Origin: Zonotrichia leucophrys gambelii
Taxonomy: Eukaryota > Chordata > Aves > Passeriformes > Passerellidae
Reading direction: 5' to 3'
DNA: 64,000 nt
NCBI RefSeq assembly: GCF_028769735.1
Contig: NC_088170.1
Span: 55,647,585-55,711,584 of the forward strand
A program made the translations under genes and the position numbers. Below, piece by piece: positions 1 to 11,862 of this stretch. The notes beneath the pieces are model-generated. The model saw only the letters and a list, made by a program, of their open reading frames with translations, was not told where the DNA came from and made no database searches. Position 1 is the first letter of the stretch, and each line of letters starts with the position of its first letter.

Positions 1-1605
1 GGAAATGTTCTCAGCTGCTGGCCAAAATCTGATCAGCTTTTTCTAAGCAAAATATTCAGTAAAGTAGTAAAAAACCCTTCTGTCTAACACCACCTGTCAC
101 CTGGGCTTCAGACCAGGCCACTGGCCTGAGACAGCACCTGTGGCTCTGCAGGGTGACCTCTGCATTGTCGGGAAAAGGAAGAGTGTCATATAAATTCTAG
201 TAGACTTGGCATCTTTGATAAAGCTGATCTCCAGATACTCCTACTTTCATTCCAAAGACAGTTGCAGACAGCAAACACTAACAGTCTGAAATTACTTGGG
301 CCATTTTTCTCAAACCATAAACCATGGGAAAGTACACGCATTCATTGTCTCTACCATCTTCAGACTCTCACTATGGTTGCACTCCTCCTATTTACCTTTC
401 TCCAGGATCTAGATCTACTAAGTGCAAAAAGCAGAATCCACACACAGCATTCAACTCTACCCTGCACCAAGTATGAACATAAACAAATTCTGTAAAAAGC
501 TCCTGTTTATAGAAGAGCTGGTGAGAACTGAATCCAGGAAGGCCAAAACAATGCTTGAAGCATGACAGAAGTGCTCAAAAAAAACTCTCTCTGGAATAAT
601 TTCCATTTACAAACACATTTGTGGCATTATAACAGGCCACTGCTTCAAAGATACATTTTCTTCCTCATCTTTGGCTCAGACACCATGGAATATCAAGTTT
701 CCCTGGATTTCATCTGAGATTTACTGGAACTTACCAAGTATGGGTTGGTCCTGGTGAACTGGTCAATCATTTCTCCAGATCTGTGCTGCATGTATGAAAG
801 GAGGAGGGAACTCTGATTTTATGTGGAAATGAAGCTTCAAAAGAGACAAAATTCGAAAGAACCAACTAAGTAATAAAAATGTCTACAAAGATTAGTTCAA
901 ACTTTCAAAGACCTACACTGGTCCACGACAGTAACTTCTGCAGTCATTACCATTCCAAGAAAACAATTATGTTTGTCATTCTTCACAATGAAGTGTAAGC
1001 AACAAAAATTTTATGATGGTATTAGCATCATAGTGATACTAATTCCCACAAGATTAATAGAATACAAATCCAATTTATTCAGATTAATTTACCTTCATTT
1101 TCTTCTTTTACACACAAAATGGAAAGACTCCTATAAATTAATTGAGCTATTTATTCTCCAAAGGAGAGAGAGGGACATGCTTGTTGGCAGTGTTTTATGA
1201 ACCTGAAAGGTAATGGGGCCCATAAAACTCTTTGACACATGTTTTTGAGCTTCACATAATTAGTCTGTACCTCATACTTGAAGTGTAAAAAAAGACTAGT
1301 TTCTTTTGCCTGATCATCTACCAGCCAAATTTGCTGCTCATAAGAATTTATGTTATAGGTTTTTACTCTCTTCTCTTTAAAAAATAATATTTAGGTTCAT
1401 CGAGGTAGTACATCTTTTATAAAAGGCAAAAACAGCGGTTGCATTATGCCTATCCTGCAAAAACACGCATAGCAACCACTCTTCTTCAATGTTATTGAAA
1501 ACATAAGAAGAAAATTAAGTTTAGAAATATCTTGTTAATGTACAATCAATATTCTTCACGGAAAATTGAGATTCATCTTCTTGAATGAATTGAGACTCAT
1601 CTGAT

Positions 1606-1798
1606 CTCACAGAAGGAGTGTCTGGGCCTTGGAACAGGCTGCCTGGAGAGCTGGTGGAGTCACCATCCCTGGAGATCTTTAATAAAACACTGCATGTGGC
1701 ACTCACTGCCAAGGTCTAGCTGGCAAGGGGGTCTAAGGTCATAAGCTGGACTGAATGATATCAAAATTCTTTTCCAACCTTAGTAATTCTGTGTGATC
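1606..1798 (+). mobile_element. CR1 LINE 3'-end fragment
   Basis: The sequence carries the CR1 3' signature: ggaacaggctgcctggagag, a degenerate valine/glutamate-rich reverse-transcriptase C-terminus region, and a 3' UTR ending in ttttccaacctta and attctgtgtgat. It is truncated at its 5' end, as almost all CR1 copies are, and is not coding. Confidence 0.88.
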
Positions 1799-4787
1799 TT
1801 ACATAGATCTGGTTTTTTAATCTGTATAGAATCTAGTAAAGCAATGGGGAAGAAATTCTACTATAAAATTATGTTTACACTGTGTGTACATGGACTATAC
1901 TTGGTACAACAGAGTCACTCTCCAAAATAGGCTGTAGAAACAAAAGTTACTAATTTCTGGTATTCATAAAAGTTTCACATTTAGATGAAAAATTTTTCAA
2001 GTGCGGTACAGAAACTAAAATTAACAGAGAACTAAAGCACATTTAAAGTAATAGCTCAAAGCTACCTTTAGAAATCTAGCTTCTTTCAAAACAAAAGCTG
2101 TATACCTAATTTAAACAGAGTTAGAAATATTGAGAGTTTGCTATATATCTTGATATTATCTGTATGCATTTCATATGTGGAAGCTCTTCTTCCTTTGTTA
2201 GTTCCAGTGGCTCTGACACCACTGCAAGTTTCCAATGTGTTATTTCAATATTAGTCATCTTAAATCCAAGTAAAGAAAAAAGAAGTCTTCTCTTTTCACC
2301 ATTAATACTCTTTCATCATCTGCAATTGATTTAAAGAGAGGCTTTTCAACTGTTTACATAAAATGAATCATTCCTCATCTTGTGAACTTAAACTTGCTTA
2401 AGTTCCTTGTTTTTAGGAAATCAGCATTGTGGTATTTTTCCTGGAATTATATAAACTGTTAATATATGTAGGTGTTAAATGTATCAAAAAACATACATTC
2501 TGTTTGAGAACAGTCCCAGCAAGAACTACTTTCCTTGCAGGAGAAAATACACTTTTATGGTTATCATTATTGCATTTTATAGATGCAAGCACTGCAACAT
2601 TTCATGAACCTTGTGGCCAAGATTCCTGTTAAGTGTACACAGCAAGTAAATGAATTTGCCAATACACATTCTGTAAGGTCTTGATTTTCCTGTCTCTCAG
2701 CTAAAATACTACAAAAGTAGGAACGAACATTTTGACAGATTGCAACCACTTTAATTCCTGCACTACAAGAGTTCCTGCATTGAGCAAGGAGGCACAAGTG
2801 TGTGCGCTCAGCAGGGACAGCTTCCCAACTAGCAGTAATGTTTCAGACTCAGGTGCCTGTGGCAAACACCCAGAGAGACACATTTGTTTCCACTGAGGCA
2901 AAACTGAAGTGGGTGATCCAGAGTATCAAATGGTCTTCCCATGTGTTTATCCCTCTGTTTATTTTGTTTTTATCTGAACTGTGAAAGTGTGTCAGAAAAA
3001 CTATGTAGAACTGAATAGGAGACCAAGACACGACGGAGAAAAAAGAGCTATCCATAAGATAAGGGAGATGTAGGTAAGAGGGAAAGCAACCAACACACAG
3101 ATAAGCTTCAGTGCGGATTCAGAAACTTCCATTATTTAATGACAGAATTTTCTCTGACAGTTCTCCATCACATGTACCTGATTTAACTCAAAATTTTACT
3201 CCTCCATAATTTCTGGAAATGTGTATTTTTCCCTTCTAAATAAACTTAAATTAAAAATTGAAACAGAAGCAACAACACCAACTTACGGCACTATCTCTGA
3301 TCTTCTGTGAAAGAAAAAAAAGGTGCAGATTTAGAGATGTGGGGGAAAAATGTAACATTTTGATCCCTTAAGTTCAGCTACAGTGTTACACTGTTACATT
3401 AAATATGTGAATTTATAGAAATATAGACTGAGAAAAGTAAATCAGAAGCAAAGTAAGAACATAAAATTGGTCAAAAGCATACTTCAGAAATGTTGCTATT
3501 TGACTTTACAGAAGAGCTCTGTAATTGTCATTCCATATGCTTCATGCCACCATCACCTTCAAACAAAGACGAAAACCAACTAGCCATGATTTAAGTTCTA
3601 CATTTCTGATATTCACTTTTCAAACATTTGTTTCTGTTCCTGGAAAAATTGATACTATTCAGCCAAACCATAGGTGTCCTTTGTCACATGAAAACATAGA
3701 GGAGGTTCTCAGCAATACTGACAGCTATCTGAAATTTAGGGGCTCTTCTCATAACAACTGGTACATAACCATCACATCTACGAGCATTCTGGCAATCTAA
3801 AAGGCTTGTTCAAATTACATGCACTGAAACTGAAAGCATATTTTTTCCTCAGCATTTCAGTACTACTAACCTTCTGTGCATAATCATATCTGTTGCTTAA
3901 TATACTTCCAAAATAATTGAAAACAGCAGAGGAAATTTTAAACTAAATTCTGACAAGGTACTTAGACTCAAGACTACAGTATGCTGTATCACAGACTTTA
4001 TAATTGGGCTCAGAGAACCTGATGTAGGAAGAAAAAAAAAAAAACAAGATCAAAAAGCTCAATTCTCAAATCTCTGCAGATCTAGCAGTTGGGAGAAAAA
4101 TTCTCTACACATATATCAAGTTAATTTGTCTGAGAAGTCACTGACAAACTGTGATTCACATAGCAGTACCTGTCATGCCAACTAACAAAAAAGCACTTCA
4201 GAAAGTGGCAAGACAAACAGTAGGGGCAATTCACCTGACCTTAGATAAGAAAAATAAGGAAGCAAAACTGAAAAGTATGAAAGATAGAAAACTAATATTG
4301 GAACTCAATGCCAACACTGAACACTAAATTCAAAAGGAAGCCCTCAGGAAGGAAATGGTTATCATTTATTATAAACTGTGAAAGGAAAGGTAGTGAAATA
4401 AATTGGGAACGTGCTCTAATTAGATAATGTAGGAGATGTTTTCTTGTTTTCTACATGTTTGGTCTTTGATGGAGACAAAAAAAAAACCAACACAACTATA
4501 ATTTCCAGGAAATTTACTAAGAAAATGAGACAGGTGCAACATCTGATATTTGTGTCTATGCTTAAATTAAAATACTACAGGAAAAGATTAGTTTCACTCT
4601 GTGAAGTTGAGGATTCTAAAGGACAACCTTTTCCTCTATAAAGAGATTAATTATTGGAGAAAACAACAGAGAATGATTCTTAATACTACCTATTGTCAGT
4701 ACAATGCCAATCCTATGAAGCCAGTGTACTATTTATACCAAAGAATATTCCAATGTATACCTACAATATAACAATGAATACCTACAT

Positions 4788-5194
4788 TGCCATCAAACGT
4801 CAGGGTTAATTTTCAGCAGTAGCTGGGAGGGGGCATGCCTAGGACAGAGAGATTATTCCCTACCACCCGAGGTCATTGCTAGGTGAAGGGGAAAGGCACT
4901 CTCACTTCTGGGGAGAAGGGGTCCCTCCTGGTCAGGAAAAGATGGCAGGGGAACTGTCAGGTCTTGTTTATTCTCCTAGAGTCCACAATGACCATTTTTG
5001 CTTGTGAATCACTCTCTTTTGCACACTTCTATTACCACTGTTGCTGTTACTGTTCATTTCTTATCTCATTTCTATTTTTAGTAAATTGTTCTTCTCTCAA
5101 CCCACAATGTTTTGTGCCTCCAACAGGAGGTGGGGTGGAGGGAGGAACAATGTTTGGGGTCTTTTTAGTGTGATTGCTAAATTGGAGAACACCA
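4788..5194 (+). mobile_element. Endogenous-retrovirus LTR, degenerate (probably ERVL-type)
   Basis: The order of blocks matches an avian LTR family I recognise. It starts with a gttaattttcagcag segment, then a ggggaaggggtcc region, a tctcatttctatttttagtaaa stretch (polyadenylation side), and a ggaggtggggtggaggga block. It ends near gaacacca. Termini are approximate and no target duplication was found. The family assignment is from memory. Confidence 0.65.
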
Positions 5195-6483
5195 TTTCTA
5201 AGCCATGATGAGTAAGGCATTCTGCATTTGTAGACAGGATTAAAGTAGAGGTCTCTAGTTACACAGGCACAACTAGAACTGAACAGCTTTAAGACAAAGA
5301 ATCCATGAAGATATATTTACTGTGAAAAAAGGCGAAAAGCAATATATTCCTTGAACAAAAACATATTTATAAAACAATGAGCTATAGAAGGCAACAAATC
5401 TCTCCAGATGAAAAGGACTGTAGAAATAGCACTTAGACTGAAGAATGGAGAACTGAAGGAACATCTTGGGTTATAAAGCTCAATATCCTTCCAAAAATAA
5501 CCACAACATTTTTCATACTAAGCTTCTATTTTCTTCATATCTCCTTTTATATTCAAGGTAAGCATTTCAGGTCTTCTTTGTCCCTGCAGCTTCTTATAAA
5601 CATGTACACACTGTTCACCTTTAAAACTTTTCTTACCTAAGTCATGAGTAGATGAAGGTGTTTCAAATGTTTTAACCCCACTATAAAAGTTTGCATGGTG
5701 AAAATGTGTTCAATATTGTTTCATATGGAAGAGGCTTAAAAAAGACAAAAAAGGGAATGGTAAAGCTGATAACCTTTGGTACACACTGAAATTCACATAG
5801 GTTCCAACTTCTGGGGGAAGACAGAATTTTTAGTGTCCAAAGTGTGACAATACTGTCAAAGAAACTGAAGAATTTACAATAAGACAAAACATTGCAAAAA
5901 ATATTTGGAATTAAAACTGCAAAGATATCCTCAGAAAATCTCAGTAATTTATGCCAACTACATCCCTCAAATTGTGCAAATCCTTTGCTGCATTAATTCA
6001 GTACCTTGACCTACAGTCTTAATCAATCTGTATCACAAGCCAATTTTTCTGTGTTTTTCTTCCCTATAGAAATACTGAACCAGTTACTTGGCATTAAACA
6101 TTTTAATATTAAATGTGGGCCTTGAAAATAGGAAGAGCAACATCCTAAAAATGTTGTAATGATGGACTGGATCAATGTGATAACACACATGTTAAAATCT
6201 TAGCAAGTTGTCTATCTGCCAACAAAGACAAGCACTTCTGCAGCACAATTTACATCAAACTCTAATCTCTATCATGTATCTTAAAAAGGTCACATGAACT
6301 GCACTGTGAAAATGTTTATGCTTTCACTGACTTTTATATGGTAAATATAGATGACTACACTGCAGAAATCTAAAATAAGGAAAAACCTATCCTGTTCAGA
6401 TGAAACTGAAATTCTTTGTCAGCTGTATCTTTTAATCTATAAGGATCTAACTTTCAGAACATTTATATTTGAGTTTGGTGGTT

Positions 6484-6502
6484 TTGTTTGTTTGTTTGTT
6501 TC
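6484..6502. repeat. (GTTT)n microsatellite
   Basis: Short GTTT tetranucleotide run in intron 1; nothing else of note. Confidence 0.85.
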
Positions 6503-6552
6503 CCTGGGTGGAGCTGGTAACTTAAAATGAAAATATCTGTGAAAGTTCTTTA

Positions 6553-6642
6553 AAATGATACCTTAAAAGGTATCATTTATATGTGGAATATTATGCATAT
6601 TTATATGCATAATATGTGGAATCATAATTCCACATATTATGC
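6553..6642. repeat. Cluster of three inverted repeats (cruciform-prone)
   Basis: Three perfect inverted repeats follow each other in 90 bases. Arms are 12 bp at 6553-6564/6567-6578 with a 2-base loop, 13 bp at 6588-6600/6603-6615 with a 2-base loop, and 16 bp at 6607-6622/6627-6642 with a 4-base loop. The second and third share bases 6607-6615, so they are alternative hairpins. Very AT-rich, in TAFA5 intron 1. Confidence 0.9.
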
Positions 6643-7213
6643 TCTACAAGCACATGTTACGAAAATGCTTTAGAGCAGGTCATTTCATCAAAATTATTAC
6701 CTTTCAGAAACATTTGGTGATATCAAATTTTAAAGCCTCTTATTTTTGTTTTAAATATTGATATGGTTTTTACTGAGCACATATATACACAAAACCATAT
6801 ATACTCTCACCTTAGAATGAATGTTCAATAGAGCATTACTGACAGTAGATACTTAGAAAGCTCTGTAAAACCTTTCTGATATTTTTCAACGAAATTATTT
6901 TCAATAATAACTCAGGTTACTATATTAGTTCAATTCAGGAAAGAATTTTCTATTTGTTGATTCAAGCTGATATGCAGAACTACATTGGAATTTGTTCAGT
7001 ATACAAAATAAATAATAGAAACAGCCACATTTTTTTTAGGTTGCACCCAAGGAAAGTGTATACCCAAGGTCTAATTAAATAGAAGGTTCATTTTGGCTCA
7101 AAATGTGAGAACCTGGTGAACCCTTTCAGTAATACAAGAGAATTGTATCAGTAACAGGTAAACTCTCAATATCCATTACATTTGTATTTGTTTAATTTAG
7201 AGCAAGAGAACGA

Positions 7214-7660
7214 AAGTCATAGACTGGTTTGGTTTGGAAGGGACCCTTTAAGATTATCTAGTTCCAACCCCCACCACCATGGGCAGGGGCACCTTCCACT
7301 AGACCAGGCTGCTCAAAGCCCCAGCCTGCCTGATCTTGAACACTTCCAGGGACTGGGCATCCACAGCTTCTCTGGGCAACCTGTGCCAGTGTCTCACCAC
7401 CCTCGCAGCAAAAGACTTCTTATGTCCCAACTGAATCTACTCTCTTTCAGTTTAAACTATTGCTCTTTGTCCTGCCACTACAGCCTCTGGTAAAATATCT
7501 TTCTCACAAGCCCCCTGGTTATACTGCAAGGTTGTAAGTAAGGAATTCCTTAAGCCTTCTCTTCCCCAGGCTGAATAATTCCAACTCTCTCTACTGGTCT
7601 TCATAGGCTTCAGCCCCCTGATCACTTCTGTGGGCTTCCTCTGGGTCTGCCAGAAGTGCC
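7214..7660 (-). mobile_element. CR1 LINE 3' fragment, reversed
   Basis: Read on the minus strand this is the CR1 3' end: reverse-transcriptase C-terminal remnants and 3' UTR. On the plus strand it shows tggtttggttggaag-like sequence, tctagttccaaccccc, ccagggactgggcatccaca and cttctcttccccaggctgaa, all typical of reversed CR1. The frame is broken. Confidence 0.93.
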
Positions 7661-8716
7661 AGAAGCCACTGTTCTCACAGCATTTCAACATTTCTGCGTT
7701 CAGCTGAACCATTTAATGAGCACTACAACAGCTTAGCTTAAACCCACTTCTGTCATCTGGCTAAGATGTTCTGCCAAACTTTCCACTGGTCTAGTTCAAT
7801 GGAAAAATTAAATATCCCCTGAAAGGAATATTGACAGCTGAATGTATGAAGAGTGACAGAGGTATTCAGGGTTAAAGGTATCTCTATTTGTCAGTTTATC
7901 ATCTCTTAAAACACATTTGTCAAGATCAGCATTATAAGATGATCAGAAAAAAAAAAAAAAAAAGAGTTCCAAGAGCAAAGGTCAAAGCCATCATAAATTA
8001 TACTACGATTAGCAAGAACTCAGAAAGCATTTCCATTTACTTTTTTTTAGACTAGTGTCATATGTAGTGATTATTTTCTTTTCCATATGTAGTGATTTCT
8101 CATTTCTGTAAGAATTAAGGACCCTTCTCTCAGATGACACATAACAGATTCATCAGGTTCTAAAGCTATGCTTAAATAAAGTTGGTCACTGAAAATCTCC
8201 CTACAATGGATGAAAAACAGGAATTAACCCAATCAATATAACTTGCAATCTAAAATATTTCTGATCCCGTAGGCATTCTGTTCTTGGCTTTTACTCTGGG
8301 CTGTTTCTGGTACAGAAAATACAAACAGAACACATCTGTTAACTATGTTCTGGAATTAACCTCCACACAAAACAAAAACAGAGACAGTCCCACTGTCTCT
8401 GACAGACCTTCCAAACACTACAATGAACAATGGGGTCATAGCATAAATTGCTACTGTCAGTTGCAAGCAAAGGCAGAAGGATGCTTTATTATGTAAGGTA
8501 TGTGATCCTAAAAACATCATAAGATCCTGCCCTGTTAAAACATCTCCTGTTGGGAGAGCAGGATATGACAGTGGAGGAGAATTCTGAAGCCAAGGGTCAG
8601 ATAAAGGCATGGGTTAACTTGGGCTGCAAGAGAATGAGGCAGCCTAGGAGTGGGACCTTTTATTTGGTCATTTAGTGATAGGATAAGGGGCAATATTTTA
8701 AAGCATTAGTAACTTC

Positions 8717-8935
8717 AGATTGAAAGAGGGGAGGTTCACATTAGATATTAGGATGAACTTCTTTAATGTGAGGGTGTTGAGGAACTGGAACAGGTTGCTC
8801 AGAAAAGTTCTCATTCTGGGAACTGCTCAAGGTCAGGCTGATTGGGGCTCTGAGCAACCTGGTCTAGAGGAAGGTGGCCCTGGCCATGGCAGGGGGTTTG
8901 GGACTAGTTGAACATTAAAGGTCCCTTCCATCACA
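8717..8935 (+). mobile_element. CR1 LINE 3'-end fragment
   Basis: Visible hallmarks are gattgaaagaggggaggttc, attaggatgaacttcttt, ggaactggaacaggttgctc and a 3' UTR ending in aaaggtcccttccatca. It is a 5'-truncated CR1 remnant. Confidence 0.92.
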
Positions 8936-9253
8936 TGAAGAGGCAGAAATATACAAAATAAATAAACATATATAAACAAACTAAAAAAACATCAGAACTA
9001 TAAATAAGTCACACTAACCGACAGTCTTGAAGGGCACTGTAAAAAGAAAAATTTAAGCTAGAGGTCTCTCTACATATATTTATGTTTTGTCCAACAACAA
9101 GATACAATTTGGCAAAATAAATAACACTTTGTTCTAGAGAAGCAACCTCCTTATTGCTGTAGTGCTCCACAGGCAATGAAGAGAAGTGTCAGGACTTCTA
9201 ACACTGCAAAAGCAGAGATGATATTCAGTAAGTGGATGCAACTCAGGAGAAGT

Positions 9254-9283
9254 TGAGCAATAACCCAAAGGGGTTATTGCTCA
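9254..9283. repeat. Perfect 13-bp hairpin
   Basis: The arm tgagcaataaccc (9254-9266) pairs with its exact reverse complement at 9271-9283 around the loop aaag. It lies outside recognised repeats, in TAFA5 intron 1. It has no poly-U tail typical of Pol III termination. Confidence 0.9.
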
Positions 9284-11370
9284 GAGACCCTTTTAAAAAA
9301 TAGTCATACTCCTCACACCAATTAGAGGATTTCTTCTTATCTGAAAGCAATCAAGTGTTTGAAGACGCAGTCCATTCAGAGATCAAAATAATACACAGGC
9401 CACATGGTTTGGAAGAGATCCAAAGATCACATAGATGCAAAACCCTCTACCATTTGACTTGTTATTCATGACCAGTCCTTTTTTGAAAAACATGCAAAAA
9501 CTCTTTGAAATAAACCTCCGTACCAAAAATATTGGAAAACATGGTCTAAGTACGGGTCATATATTTTCAAATAGTCACCACATAACATTTTCCTATTTGT
9601 ACGGCTAACATAAAAGCATGAAGAGATGACTTTCAAAACATAGACAATAAGCATATTTGCCAACCATCTGTCCAAAAAGCAATCTAACTTAGATTTAAAC
9701 ACTGAAAAAAAAATTAAAAGATAGATTCCCAGCCCAGCAGTGGAACAACACACCCGATCAAACATGAGATCGAGCATGGAAATATTCTAGTTTGAATTTA
9801 GCAACAAAGAATATGCAGACCAGGAAGATTGTGGCTAATCAAACCCACCTGGATTTGCCTATGTGTCTAATACTTCTATATGAAGCTCAGTATCCAAGTG
9901 CATTTTGGAGTTATTGACAACATTCAATGCACACCTCTAATATTTGACATGCCAGATGCTGGACTAGCTGTTAACGTTTATTTTCCCATGTAATAGCCTT
10001 ATGGTTAGAGCACTCTCTAAGAAAGTACTAAATTACATCTTAAAAACTGAGATATTTCATACCATCCCCTTCTAGCAGAGGAGAATAAATACACACTCCT
10101 AAAGGCTAGGCTCAGTGAAGAACTTTCTACTGCTTCTTTAGTGGCATCAGTAAGGAAAGACCAAAAGATTAATGGGACTCCAGTAAAAGAAAATCTAATC
10201 CAGCTCATGTTTACACCCTCTAGTTGGAGCAGCAGAGCTCTACTCCATGGCCCCAGTACCGTCTTCATAGTATATGATAAGAAAAAAATAGTACATTACA
10301 TAAACAGCACAAAAAAACTGTCTAAGAGGTCCCAATCTTTGTCTTGTCAATCCAGCTGAAAGACATGGAATGCTTCTCTACCACATATTTAATTGAAAAT
10401 ATCCATTTTCTTCTAGTTTCCCCTCCTTACCTACTTCCCATTATCCATCCACATCAGTGGTAATACTTGCAATGGAAGTATGAATTGCCAGAATTCAAAC
10501 ACATTTGAGAAATTGTGACAGTGCTTACTTAGCCTTAAAGGGTCAAATTCAATATTCAAAGCAGTAAGAAGACATTTCTTGCATTGATGCCAAGGACTTC
10601 TATGTAATACATCATCTGGACAGACTACAGCACAACTGCTGAGACAATCTCGGTGTCAACTTGGTACCCACATTGGCCGGTAGTATGTTGTAGAGGCCAG
10701 GAAGTTCTAAGAATTGATTTTATCACAAAACTTGAGCCTGCTTCAAAAGGAGCAACTGGGACAGTACATAAAGAAACAGAATTCTAATATTTTACTTATC
10801 CTATTTAATTTCATAAAAGCATTATTCTTTCTATATACAAATTAGACTGATAAAGTTCGACTTACAACAGTTGTTCTCTATGTCACATTCTGCATACAGA
10901 GTTTGGGAAAAATACATACACAGTAATTCTTGCAGAAAATATAATAACATTACAGATCAGGTAAACAGATTTTTAAAAAATCTGTGGTTCTCAGTTCTGA
11001 AAACAGAAGGGACCTGAATGATAACAGATCAATAACAGGAGCTGCAGGCTTTCATTCAGAGCTGACTTGTTTGCATCCAACATAAATGGGCAGTGACTAT
11101 TTACCATCTAACAGCTGTTCAGTAGCCTATGCATGATGACATGGTAGCCCCTGGTGTAGAAGTGGCCAGATGACAGTCACAGTTAATTGCCATTCCTGCT
11201 GGCAGTCTCAAATGAGGAAACAATAAGACCTGGAGACCATAGCAGCCCATGTCTTTTAGACAGAAAGCAACTCCAGAACAGGACAATGAAAAGGCATTTC
11301 TCAAATGAGCCATGTCTACCCAATAAGTAGCAGGATCTCAATTTAAGGTAAGGTTAATATAATATTTTTT

Positions 11371-11862
11371 TGTGGTTTAACCCCATCCAGTAACCAAGCA
11401 CCAGGCAGCTGCTCACTCTCTCCCCATGAGCAAGACTGGGGAAAGAATCAGAAAGGTAAAAGCCAGGAAACTCATGGGTTGAGAGAAAGATAGTTTAATA
11501 GGGAAAACAAAAGTCATGCACACAGGCAAAGCAAAACAAGAAATTACTTCATCCTTTCCCCTGGGCAGGCAGGTGTTCCGCTGTCTCCAGCAAAGCAGGG
11601 CTCCATCATTTGCAACAATGGAAATGAACACCATCACTGCAAATTTCCCCTTCTTCTTCCCCCCCCATTTCATACACTGAGCATGATGTCACATGGTCTG
11701 GAATATCCCTTTGGTCAGTAGGAGTCACCTGCTCCGACTGTGCCTCCTCCTAACCTGCAATGTACTTGCAGTTTCCTCACCAGTGTGGCAATAAGGAAAG
11801 CAGAAAAGGCCTTGGTTCTGTGCAAGCCCTGCTCAGCAACAGCAAAAACATCTCTGTGTTAT
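11371..11862 (-). mobile_element. Endogenous-retrovirus LTR, reversed and truncated (probably ERVL-type)
   Basis: It begins with tgtggtttaaccccatcc, the complement of the family's 3' end (ggttaaacca). It runs through catgggttgagag and gtttaatagggaaa (the complement of the polyadenylation region), gggcaggcaggtgttc, catgatgtcacatggt and ggaatatccctttggtcag, and stops near ctgtgttatg. About 90 bases of the LTR 5' end are missing compared with the copy at 57861-58415. No internal retroviral genes adjoin it. Confidence 0.85.

Noticed and set aside
7182..7712. Open frames of 86-103 codons
   Set aside because: They lie inside the reversed CR1 fragment and are out of frame with its reverse transcriptase.
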